Of a DNA stretch of 7,026 nucleotides, positions 1 through 5,382 are shown one piece after another. The notes below the pieces were generated by a model that made no database searches, was not told the origin of the DNA, and saw only the letters and a list, made by a program, of their open reading frames with translations. The DNA is from Chryseobacterium sp. UBA6632 (GTDB lineage: Bacteria; Bacteroidota; Bacteroidia; Flavobacteriales; Weeksellaceae). Position 1 is the stretch's first letter; each line of letters begins with the position of its first letter. Made by a program: the position numbers and the translations under genes. The stretch is taken from assembly GCA_002455915.1 (NCBI GenBank), contig DKLU01000386.1, positions 1 through 7,026 of the forward strand. Direction: 5' to 3'.

Positions 1-61
1 GAAGCTGCCCCCGCCGAAACACATAAAATGAGCTCAAACAAATGCTGCGATCGGGGCTAGG
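1..61 (-). repeat. Partial copy of flavobacterial structured intergenic element, cut by window edge
   Basis: Read on the minus strand, downstream of yeiH, the first 18 nt (61 to 44) match the head of the structured element at 5247-5264 at 15 of 18 positions (shared core CCTAGCCC, GAT and AGC). Further in, TTTCGGCGG (19 to 11) recurs exactly at 5275-5283, and both are followed by a G-rich run ending in AGC. The spacer between the two blocks is about 14 nt longer here, and the 3' half lies outside the window. Both copies lie 3' of a gene in the same orientation. An alternative reading is the C-terminus of a plus-strand protein ending at the TAG at 58-60; I consider that less likely because the DNA match explains the sequence. 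Confidence 0.5.
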
Positions 62-90
62 AAATGGGATATTCCATCAAAATTTGCCAT

Positions 91-1026
91 CTAATTCATA
101 ATAAAAAGCAGACTTCCCAAACTGATAAAAACCCAAAGAAAAACGGCTAGAGCCAAAGGTTTAAAACCAATCGTTTTTAACGTCTGAATCGAGAGGGTAG
201 AACCAATTAAAAATAAAGTTAAATTCAATCCTGATTTCGCAATAATCGTAATTCCTGAGCTTAATGTATCAAAAAAAGGAAAATAAGTATTTAGTAAAAT
301 CGCCAGAATAAAATATCCGATAAACCACGGAATTTTAACTTTCGATTCTTTATTTTTAAAAATAATCATCGTAATCAAAGACATCGGAATAATCCATAAA
401 GCTCTGGCTAATTTTACCGTTGTCGCCACTTTTAAGGCCTCATTTCCGTACTTACTTGCGGCGCCGACAACCGAACTTGTATCGTGAATTCCGACCGCGC
501 ACCACAACCCGAATTGTTCCTGAGAAAGATTCAGCCAATGTCCAATTGCCGGATACACAAACAACGCAATAGAATTCAATGTAAAAATGATCGCCAGTGC
601 CAAAGAAATTTGCTTTGTACTCGGTTTAATAATCGGAGAAGTCGCGGCAATCGCACTTCCGCCACAAATCGCTGTTCCCACGGAAATGAGATAAGATAAA
701 GGTCTTTCCAGTTTCAGCATTTTCCCGATAAAATATCCTAAAATCATAACGGTGAAAATACTGATGAATGTCAATATTAGACCCGATTTTCCGGCTTCCA
801 GAGCTTCATTCAGTTTTAATCCAAAACCCAATCCAACGATTGAAATTTGTAATAATAAATGAATGTATTGATGTAAACTTTTCTCAAAAGGATTTCCCAT
901 AAAAACAGCCAGAATAAAACCTAAAAGCAAAGCAATTGGAGAAGAAATAAAAGGAGTTAAACAGAAAACAGCCAATAGAATGAAAACAATTTTCTTTATA
1001 TTTTCATTTTGAATGAAATATTTCAT
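91..1026 (-). CDS. yeiH: YeiH-family putative sulfate exporter (integral membrane protein)
   Basis: This 311-residue polytopic membrane protein belongs to the UPF0324/YeiH family (Pfam Cons_hypoth698), whose members are annotated as putative sulfate exporters although the substrate is poorly established. Visible family signatures are the Gly/Ala-rich segment around residues 116-130 (GTAICGGSAIAATSP) and the block at 179-191 (GIHDTSSVVGAAS). About nine to ten hydrophobic helices alternate with short basic loops, and the length is close to family norm. There is no clear SD before the ATG; the upstream sequence is simply A/T-rich, as is common in Bacteroidetes. It lies 135 bp downstream of a LysR-type regulator on the same strand, with a candidate operator in the gap. 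This resembles the enterobacterial yeiE/yeiH neighbourhood, although there the genes are divergent. The family call is firm; the transported ion is inferred. Confidence 0.9.
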   Translation of the reverse strand: MKYFIQNENIKKIVFILLAVFCLTPFISSPIALLLGFILAVFMGNPFEKSLHQYIHLLLQISIVGLGFGLKLNEALEAGKSGLILTFISIFTVMILGYFIGKMLKLERPLSYLISVGTAICGGSAIAATSPIIKPSTKQISLALAIIFTLNSIALFVYPAIGHWLNLSQEQFGLWCAVGIHDTSSVVGAASKYGNEALKVATTVKLARALWIIPMSLITMIIFKNKESKVKIPWFIGYFILAILLNTYFPFFDTLSSGITIIAKSGLNLTLFLIGSTLSIQTLKTIGFKPLALAVFLWVFISLGSLLFIMN

Positions 1027-1092
1027 TTTGTAAAATTTTAAATTGATGGTTCAAAATTCTACAAATTAGTATTACAAAGTAAATTGTATTTT

Positions 1093-1117
1093 GTTATAAT
1101 TGATAACTTTTAGTTAT
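1093..1117. promoter_or_regulatory. Candidate LysR-type operator upstream of yeiH
   Basis: Three half-sites start exactly 10 bp apart: GTTAT at 1093, ATAAC at 1103 and GTTAT at 1113. The right pair forms a 15-bp palindrome, ATAACTTTTAGTTAT (1103-1117), which fits the LysR-family T-N11-A box (ATAA-N7-TTAT). The left pair is a second inverted repeat, GTTAT-N5-ATAAC. The site lies 67-91 bp before the yeiH start and just after the LysR gene, a typical place for such a regulator to bind. Binding by the adjacent regulator is inference. Confidence 0.5.
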
Positions 1118-1134
1118 AGGTTGGTTGATGGTTT

Positions 1135-1152
1135 CTAGTTGATTGTTGTTGG
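1135..1152 (+). repeat. Direct repeat copy 1, downstream flank of lysR
   Basis: CTAGTTGATTGTTGTTGG matches 2048-2065 at 17 of 18 positions. It sits 9 bp beyond the LysR stop codon; the other copy sits 4 bp upstream of its start codon. The neighbouring 1121-1133 has a related motif (TTGGTTGATGGTT) that recurs inverted at 2131-2143. Confidence 0.6.
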
Positions 1153-1161
1153 ATTTAAACC

Positions 1162-2043
1162 TTATAATTGATTGATGAATTTCAGGAATAGTCTTATCAA
1201 TTCAGATTGTTCGCCCTTTGGAAGAATAAAACGAAAGTTTCTTTCGATACTGAAATTTTTAATATCAATAATCGTTAATTGGTTGTTTTTCAGTTCGTTT
1301 AAAACGGTACTAATCGACAGGAAAGCCAACGTATCCGAATGTAAAAGGTAATTTTTAATACTTTCGCTACTTCCCAGTTGCATCACAACATTCAGGTTTT
1401 CAATACTAATTCCTTTTTTCTTCAATCGATTTTGAATAAATTCCAGCGAACCTGAACCCTGCTCCCTGAAAATTAATTCCAGATCATACAAATCTTTAAG
1501 ATTCAAAGTTTTATTGGCTAAAGAATGATTCGATTTTGCAACCAGTACAATTTCATCAGGTTTAAATATTTGATAATCAAAATAATTTGATTGAGATTCT
1601 CCTTCGATAATCCCCAAATCAATTTTTCCTTCTTTTAGTAATTCCGAAATCATTTCCGTGTTGTGCGTAATCAATTCAATTTTAATGTCTTTGTAATATG
1701 AATTGAATTTAGCTAAGATTTCAGGTAAAATATATTGAGCAACAGTTGTACTCGCTCCGATGATTAATTTCCCTTTATGTTGTTGGTTGATCTGATTGAT
1801 TTCAAACTCCAGATCACGGTAAATATTTCTGATTTTTTCAGTATATTCAAACAGAATTCTGCCACTTTGCGTCAACTGAATCGACGTTCCTCTTCGATCA
1901 AATAACTTGGTGTTCAGCTGATTTTCTATTTCTTTAATGTGCTTGGTAACCGCGGGTTGAGAAATGTTCAGTTCTTCCGACGCTTTTGTAAAGCTCGATC
2001 TTGAAGCTACCGTATGAAAAACTTTTAATCGATAATCAAACAT
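1162..2043 (-). CDS. LysR-family transcriptional regulator (YeiE/CysL-like)
   Basis: This 293-residue protein has the standard LysR length and layout. An N-terminal winged helix-turn-helix covers residues 1-60, with the signature ASEELNISQPAVTKHIKEIE (21-40) and the wing around LFDRRGTSIQLTQSG. A linker helix (about 60-90) leads to a periplasmic-binding-protein-like effector domain from about 92 (GKLIIGASTT) to the end. It is DNA-binding and presumably ligand-responsive. The gene lies on the same strand as, and immediately upstream of, a yeiH-family gene, so it most likely controls that gene, perhaps in response to a sulfur oxyanion by analogy with YeiE and CysL. The ATG is preceded by AGGA five bases upstream. 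An 18-bp direct repeat flanks the gene on both sides. The LysR call is certain; the ligand and target are inference. Confidence 0.93.
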   Translation of the reverse strand: MFDYRLKVFHTVASRSSFTKASEELNISQPAVTKHIKEIENQLNTKLFDRRGTSIQLTQSGRILFEYTEKIRNIYRDLEFEINQINQQHKGKLIIGASTTVAQYILPEILAKFNSYYKDIKIELITHNTEMISELLKEGKIDLGIIEGESQSNYFDYQIFKPDEIVLVAKSNHSLANKTLNLKDLYDLELIFREQGSGSLEFIQNRLKKKGISIENLNVVMQLGSSESIKNYLLHSDTLAFLSISTVLNELKNNQLTIIDIKNFSIERNFRFILPKGEQSELIRLFLKFINQL

Positions 2044-2047
2044 ATTC

Positions 2048-2065
2048 CTAGTTGATGGTTGTTGG
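2048..2065 (+). repeat. Direct repeat copy 2, upstream flank of lysR
   Basis: CTAGTTGATGGTTGTTGG differs from 1135-1152 at one base. On the minus strand its edge overlaps the SD-like TAGGAAT before the LysR ATG. Nearby, 2071-2076 (GGTTGAT family) and the inverted stretch 2117-2143 could pair in the lysR leader or act as a weak terminator after the CLC gene. No ordinary intrinsic terminator is visible between the CLC stop (2147) and lysR. Confidence 0.55.
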
Positions 2066-2146
2066 TTGGCGGTTGATCGTTTTTAGTTTTCATAAAATTA
2101 CGAATCTTACACAAAAAACTAACAATTATCAACTATCAACCAATTT

Positions 2147-3451
2147 CTATAGATCTGAGAAACTTTTATCATTCAGATGTTCGAATCTTTTGTTTTTTGC
2201 TTCTCCGATTTTCTGTTTAGTATAAATGCTGTTGTTTCCTGATAGTAAATAAGAAACAACACACGCAATAGCAATATAAACGCCACTTTCGGCACCGAAT
2301 AATTCAATGCCCATCAGCATACAGGCGAGTGGGGTATTGGTTGCTCCGGCGAAAACAGCCACAAAACCCATTCCCGCCAATAATCCAAATGGTAGCGGAA
2401 TAAGTAATGACAGAGCACTTCCCAAAGTAGCTCCGATGAAGAATAACGGGGTGACTTCACCGCCTTTAAATCCTGCCGAAAGTGTGACAATCGTAAAGAT
2501 CATTTTTAAAGCAAAATCATACAAAGGAAGTTGTTTTTCAAAAGATTCAACGATGGTTGGAATTCCCAAGCCTATATATCTCGTCGTTCCAATAGTAAAA
2601 ACGGCTATGGCAACAATAATTCCACCGATAGCCGGACGAAGCGGTGGATATTTTATTTTAGATTTAAAAATTGAGCCTGCCCAATGAATTATTTTACTGA
2701 ACGCTGCGGCACAGATTCCAAAGGCAATTCCTGCCAAAACACTGTATACAATAGGCATAAATTCAAGTTTCGGAATAAAATCAATGTGATAGTGGGTATG
2801 TTTTACGTTCCAAAGATTCGTTGCGCAATCGGCTAAAATCGCGGATGCAAACGCAGGAAAAATAGCATTGTAACGAATTTTACCAATCAGAAAAACTTCA
2901 AGTCCGAAAACAGCTCCTGCTAAAGGTGTTCCGAAAACAGAACCAAATCCGGCAGCAATCGCTGAAATGATCAGTATTCTTCTTTCATTTTGATCTAATC
3001 TGAAAGGTTTGGTAAGTTGATCGGCAATCGCGCCAGCCATTTGTAAAGCGGTTCCCTCGCGACCCGCCGAACCTCCGAAAAAGTGCGTGAAAATAGTTCC
3101 TAGGTAAACAAAAGGTACCATTTTGAAAGGAATAATTTCCTTCGGCTCATGAATGCTTTCAATCAAAAGATTATTTCCGGCTTCCACATTTTTCCCGAAG
3201 TAAAAATAGAGAAGTCCGACCAAAAAACCGGCAACAGGTAAAAAGGCAATGATCCAGATATGATTTTCCCGAAACTGGGTTGCCCATTCCAATGACTGTA
3301 AAAAGCCCGCCGAGGCCGTTCCTACCAAAGCACCAATGATTAAACTGATGGAAAGCCATTTCGCAATATAAGGCAACGCAGGGTATTTCCTGAAGAAAAA
3401 TTTAGTGTGAAAAACAGTTTTCGTTCTGAGTGCTCGTTGATTTTTAGGCAT
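2147..3451 (-). CDS. CLC-type F-/H+ antiporter (EriC-F/CLC-F), often annotated as chloride channel
   Basis: This 434-residue CLC transporter has roughly ten or more membrane segments. The CLC selectivity motifs are present in altered form. The canonical GSGIP position reads GNNLL (92-96). The gating-glutamate motif is GREGT (130-134, gate E132) instead of GREGP. The third motif is GGEVTP (330-335) instead of GxFxP. The internal proton glutamate of CLC-ec1 (E203) aligns with V186 after PLAGAVFGLE. From memory of the family, GREGT, the E-V-T triplet in the third motif, and Asn or Met replacing the chloride-binding Ser mark fluoride exporters. A fluoride riboswitch in the leader (3487-3541) independently supports fluoride as substrate. 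Likely role: proton-coupled fluoride export across the inner membrane. AGGA lies six bases before the ATG. The short polar tail lacks CBS domains. CLC membership is near certain; fluoride specificity is strongly inferred. Confidence 0.93.
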   Translation of the reverse strand: MPKNQRALRTKTVFHTKFFFRKYPALPYIAKWLSISLIIGALVGTASAGFLQSLEWATQFRENHIWIIAFLPVAGFLVGLLYFYFGKNVEAGNNLLIESIHEPKEIIPFKMVPFVYLGTIFTHFFGGSAGREGTALQMAGAIADQLTKPFRLDQNERRILIISAIAAGFGSVFGTPLAGAVFGLEVFLIGKIRYNAIFPAFASAILADCATNLWNVKHTHYHIDFIPKLEFMPIVYSVLAGIAFGICAAAFSKIIHWAGSIFKSKIKYPPLRPAIGGIIVAIAVFTIGTTRYIGLGIPTIVESFEKQLPLYDFALKMIFTIVTLSAGFKGGEVTPLFFIGATLGSALSLLIPLPFGLLAGMGFVAVFAGATNTPLACMLMGIELFGAESGVYIAIACVVSYLLSGNNSIYTKQKIGEAKNKRFEHLNDKSFSDL

Positions 3452-3457
3452 ATTTTT

Positions 3458-3493
3458 CCTGATTTAATTACTGTTAATAATCTTTTAATCAGG
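3458..3493 (-). promoter_or_regulatory. Putative expression platform: SD-sequestering helix of the fluoride riboswitch
   Basis: On the minus strand CCUGAUU (3493-3487), at the end of the aptamer, is perfectly complementary to AAUCAGG (3464-3458), which contains the AGGA ribosome-binding site of the CLC gene. The two C residues at 3493-3492 are also needed for the aptamer helix with GGUG (3534-3531), so the structures are mutually exclusive. Inferred logic: without fluoride the SD is paired; with fluoride the aptamer captures the CC and frees the SD. There is no U-tract after the hairpin, so translational control is more likely than termination. Confidence 0.6.
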
Positions 3494-3541
3494 CGTCATC
3501 AGCTTTTGAAGGCGGTTGGGTAAGGAAGAACACCATTTCCT
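3487..3541 (-). promoter_or_regulatory. Fluoride riboswitch (crcB motif) in the leader of the CLC gene
   Basis: Read on the minus strand, the leader shows the conserved landmarks of the crcB-motif aptamer in order. GGAA (3540-3537) pairs with UUCC (3527-3524) around AUGGUGUUC. Next come AACCGCC (3517-3511), a short hairpin segment (UUCAAAAGC), and GAUGACGCCU (3500-3491). GGUG (3534-3531) can pair with CGCC (3495-3492) with one U-G wobble, as the consensus long-range helix requires. The aptamer begins only a few bases after the predicted transcription start and ends about 40 nt before the start codon. It controls a CLC gene with fluoride-exporter residues, which is a known partner of this RNA class. 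Confidence 0.88.
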
Positions 3542-3550
3542 TTTATAGGG

Positions 3551-3558
3551 CAAATATA
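3551..3558 (-). promoter_or_regulatory. Bacteroidetes -7 promoter box (TATATTTG) for the riboswitch/CLC transcript
   Basis: TATATTTG on the minus strand is an exact match to the Bacteroidetes housekeeping -7 consensus TAnnTTTG. The predicted start (about 3544-3547) is immediately before the first base of the aptamer, as expected for a leader riboswitch. A T-rich GTTTTT at 3583-3578, about 19 nt upstream, may stand in for the TTG -33 element; it lies at the 3' end of the thioesterase gene. Confidence 0.65.
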
Positions 3559-3573
3559 GGATAATTTTAAATA

Positions 3574-4041
3574 TTATAAAAACGGCTTCATTTCATCTTC
3601 AATCTGCGTTCTTAGCTCCATCAGACGTTTGGCATATTGTTCCTGCTGCTTTTCTTCTTCGGTTTCTGGAATCCATTTGGGAACGGGAAGTTTCTTACCA
3701 TTTTCGTCAACCGCTACAAAAACGATGATACAATGTGTTTTTTTATCAAAATTAGGCTGTTTCAGATTTCTTGAAAATACATTAATGGAAATGTGCATGC
3801 TCGAAGAACCTGTATAAATTACCTGGGCTTCTACCTTTACAATTTCCCCGATTTTTATAGGTTCGTAGAAACGTATTCCGCCAACATACACGGTTACCGA
3901 ATAATTTCCGCTCCAAGTGGTTGCACACGCATAACCTGCCTGATCGATCCATTTCATAACGCTTCCTCCATGTACATTTCCTCCATAGTTCACATCTGAA
4001 GGCTCTGAAATAAACTGAAAAGTGATAGGTTTGTTCTCCAT
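3574..4041 (-). CDS. Acyl-CoA thioesterase, hotdog fold (YciA/BACH-type)
   Basis: This is a 155-residue single-domain hotdog thioesterase that would hydrolyse acyl-CoA to free acid and CoA in the cytoplasm. The family signature is the N-terminal block DVNYGGNVHGGSVMKWIDQAG (16-36), in which the Asn before the Gly-His-Gly-Gly turn and D33 occupy the usual catalytic positions on the hotdog helix. The YVGGIRFYEPIKIGEIV strand region and VFVAVDENGKKLPVP follow, and the last 30 residues form a charged helix. I chose the ATG at 4041 (MENKPITFQF). An upstream in-frame TTG at 4056 would add only five Lys/Phe-rich residues, has no SD and is not conserved-looking. The gene is divergent from the ArsC-like gene. 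It ends 15 bp before the CLC -7 box, so the two minus-strand genes have separate promoters. Confidence 0.92.
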   Translation of the reverse strand: MENKPITFQFISEPSDVNYGGNVHGGSVMKWIDQAGYACATTWSGNYSVTVYVGGIRFYEPIKIGEIVKVEAQVIYTGSSSMHISINVFSRNLKQPNFDKKTHCIIVFVAVDENGKKLPVPKWIPETEEEKQQEQYAKRLMELRTQIEDEMKPFL

Positions 4042-4096
4042 TTTTTTAAATTTCAATAAAGATATTTAATAATTTTCAGAATCTCTTATTTAGCCT

Positions 4097-4104
4097 TAAT
4101 TTTG
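4097..4104 (+). promoter_or_regulatory. Bacteroidetes -7 promoter box (TAATTTTG) for the ArsC-like gene
   Basis: TAATTTTG exactly fits TAnnTTTG and lies 17 bp before the ATG at 4122, implying a very short leader. No clear TTG is present at the -33 distance, only a T-rich patch near 4073-4076. No equivalent minus-strand box is visible for the divergent thioesterase. Confidence 0.5.
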
Positions 4105-4121
4105 AGGTTTAAAATTTAATT

Positions 4122-4478
4122 ATGAAGAAAGTTTTTCACCTTAACACCTGCGATACTTGCAGAAAGATTTTAGCGCAATTCGATTTATCAGATTGGGAAA
4201 AGAGAGAAATCAGAAAAGAACCGATCACGGAAGAAGAACTGGCTGAAATGTATGATAAAACAAAATCGTATGAAGCCTTATTTAGTAAGAAATCGACTCA
4301 GATTAAGTTGAGAGGCTTGGATGTAAAATCTTTAGGGGAAAAGGATTTCAAAGAATTGCTTCTTGATCATTATACTTTTTTGAAGCGTCCTGTTTTTATT
4401 ACTGATAATGAAATTTTCGTAGGCAATGATAAAAAGAATGTTGAAGCACTGAAAGAATTTTTTGGCGTTGCAGAATAA
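4122..4478 (+). CDS. ArsC/Spx-family thioredoxin-fold protein (arsenate reductase-like)
   Basis: This 118-residue protein matches the length and layout of the glutaredoxin-like ArsC/Spx/YffB family. The N-terminal strand leads directly into a CxxC pair (C10-D-T-C13) followed by RK, and a conserved RP (R89-P90) in KRPVFITD occupies the family's typical second site. The rest is helical and charged (SKKSTQIKLRGLD, 56-67). True ArsC reduces arsenate, Spx is an RNA-polymerase-binding redox regulator, and many relatives are uncharacterised. No other ars genes are nearby, so an arsenate role is not supported by context. It probably acts in the cytoplasm as a thiol reductase or redox sensor. A membrane-protein gene follows after 24 bp on the same strand. 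The fold call is firm; the specific activity is unknown. Confidence 0.88.
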   Translation: MKKVFHLNTCDTCRKILAQFDLSDWEKREIRKEPITEEELAEMYDKTKSYEALFSKKSTQIKLRGLDVKSLGEKDFKELLLDHYTFLKRPVFITDNEIFVGNDKKNVEALKEFFGVAE

Positions 4479-4502
4479 TAAGTTGATTAGCTACCATCAT
4501 AA

Positions 4503-4922
4503 ATGAAAAAACTGAATTTTTTAGTAATTCTTACCGTTATTCTAAATGCTGTAATCGTAATAGGTGCTGGGCATGGTTTGGGTATCTTGCTAATATTTGA
4601 AGTTTTAAGTCCTAAATTTATTTTAACTGAGGGAATACATTTCAATAAATTTGATTCTTATGATGGAAGATTATTACCTGTTGCATTTTTATCTTTAATT
4701 TTTCAAATACTGCTTTTAATCATTTTGAAAGTGAAGGTTTGGAAGCTACAGAAAATTTTAATAAATACATTTTGTATTGCTTTAATGTTGGCGTTTTTTG
4801 TTTTAATTAAAGATTTTTCAGAATCTAGTTTGGATAGATTATCGTTACTAGGCGGAATTCCTTTTTTAATATCATCTGTCTTTTTGCTAATTAAAATTAA
4901 TTTTTTAGTAAAGTTTCAGTAA
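4503..4922 (+). CDS. Small four-helix membrane protein, function unknown
   Basis: I do not recognise this 139-residue protein. It has four hydrophobic stretches (about 5-30, 58-76, 84-103 and 114-136). A polar loop at about 40-56 (TEGIHFNKFDSYDGR), a short basic linker KVKVWKLQK and an acidic loop KDFSESSLDR separate them. The sequence starts MKKLNFL; TM1 contains GAGHGLGILL and could act as an uncleaved signal anchor. No catalytic or metal motif is evident. The coding sequence is visibly more A/T-rich than its neighbours, with many Ile, Leu and Phe codons. It follows the ArsC-like gene by 24 bp with no promoter box between them, so co-transcription is likely, and a strong palindromic terminator begins 11 bp after its stop. 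The reading frame is credible; no function can be assigned. Confidence 0.75.
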   Translation: MKKLNFLVILTVILNAVIVIGAGHGLGILLIFEVLSPKFILTEGIHFNKFDSYDGRLLPVAFLSLIFQILLLIILKVKVWKLQKILINTFCIALMLAFFVLIKDFSESSLDRLSLLGGIPFLISSVFLLIKINFLVKFQ

Positions 4923-4932
4923 GTAAAATATC

Positions 4933-4967
4933 AAACCTAACGGGTTTTCAAAACCCGTTAGGTTTTT
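4933..4967. terminator. Perfect 16-bp-arm palindromic terminator
   Basis: The arms AAACCTAACGGGTTTT (4933-4948) and AAAACCCGTTAGGTTT (4950-4965) are perfect complements around one central base, with T residues continuing to 4967. It lies 11 bp past the stop of the membrane-protein gene, so it can act as an intrinsic terminator. Similar CCTAAC-GGGTTTT palindromes are, from general knowledge, common between genes in flavobacteria. Confidence 0.75.
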
Positions 4968-4985
4968 AGAAGAGTTTTGGGAGTA

Positions 4986-5231
4986 TACAATTGACGGAAG
5001 TTCCAAACAAATTGCGGGAGATAAAATACAATTGCAGGAAGTCTCAAACAATTTGTGGGGAACAAAATACAATTGCAGGAAGTCTCAAACAGATTGTGGG
5101 AAACAAAATACAATTGCAGGAAGTCTCCAACAAATTGCGGGAAATAAAATACAGTTGCAGGAAGTTCCAAACAAATTGCGGGGAATAAAATGCAACATAC
5201 AGAAAGTCCAAATGAAAGTGGACGAATAAAA
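4986..5231 (+). repeat. Tandem array of six 41-bp units
   Basis: Units start at 4986, 5027, 5068, 5109, 5150 and 5191, each exactly 41 bp. Units 1-5 are closely similar (units 2 and 3 match at 38 of 41 positions). Unit 6 is strongly diverged but keeps the length and the AATAAAA end. Each unit is itself a pair of related halves: ACAATTGCAGGAAGT, then ACAAATTGCGGGAAAT 21 bp later, returning after 20 bp. The period is not a multiple of three, so reading frames across it change with each unit and are not genes. The function is unknown. Confidence 0.9.
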
Positions 5232-5240
5232 TAGTAAAGA

Positions 5241-5342
5241 CTGAGGCCTAGCCCGGATAGGAGCGGCATCCTTTTTTCGGCGGCTGTAGCGAAGCGGAAG
5301 CCGTCGAAAAAAGATACAGCGGATAGCCGGAATAAGCTCCTA
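5241..5342 (+). ncRNA. Structured intergenic element (flavobacterial repeat RNA-like)
   Basis: An outer 7-bp helix TAGGAGC/GCTCCTA (5258-5264 with 5336-5342) encloses a 15-bp inner stem (5271-5285 with 5299-5313, one G-U pair) with a 13-nt loop containing GCGAAGC, itself a stable mini-hairpin. The flanking conserved-looking segments are CCTAGCCCGGAT, GCGGCATCC and GATACAGCGGATAGCCGG. I recall very similar GCGGCATCC...GATACAGCGG elements scattered between genes in flavobacterial genomes; whether this equals a named Rfam family (for example Flavo-1) I cannot tell. A partial relative appears at 1-61. It could be a transcribed RNA motif or a mobile palindromic repeat. Confidence 0.6.
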
Positions 5343-5348
5343 AAAAAC

Positions 5349-5382
5349 AAAACCGTCTCGTAAAATGTACGAGACGGTTTTT
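5349..5382. terminator. Bidirectional intrinsic terminator, shared with gcvT
   Basis: AAAACCGTCTCGTA (5349-5362) and TACGAGACGGTTTT (5368-5381) form a perfect 14-bp stem with a 5-nt loop. On the minus strand it follows the gcvT stop by about 20 bp and is followed by a T-rich run (TTTTGTTTTTT). On the plus strand it is followed by TTTTTCTATTTT, so it can stop transcription from either side. Confidence 0.85.

Noticed and set aside
1..60. C-terminal fragment of a plus-strand protein ending HKMSSNKCCDRG
   Set aside because: It is open only because the window begins there, and the sequence is better explained by similarity to the structured element at 5247-5283; it is not fully excluded.
2083..2143. 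Promoter with a TAATTTTA -7 box for lysR
   Set aside because: One base off consensus and the nearest TTG is about 22 bp away; too weak to list, though lysR must be transcribed from here or from the CLC promoter.
2307..2687. Plus-strand 126-residue frame opposite the CLC gene
   Set aside because: It is antisense to well-conserved CLC coding sequence and shows no recognisable protein features.
4042..4056. TTG start five codons upstream for the thioesterase
   Set aside because: The ATG at 4041 gives a normal family N-terminus; the TTG has no SD and adds only MKFKK-type residues from A/T-rich leader.
4991..5229. Two plus-strand 65-residue frames with Gln/Asn/Lys-rich repeats
   Set aside because: They are two reading frames of the same 41-bp array, which shifts frame every unit; there is no start signal and no distinct protein character.
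4986..5231. CRISPR array
   Set aside because: The repeat is contiguous, with no unique spacers between identical repeats, and no cas genes are present.
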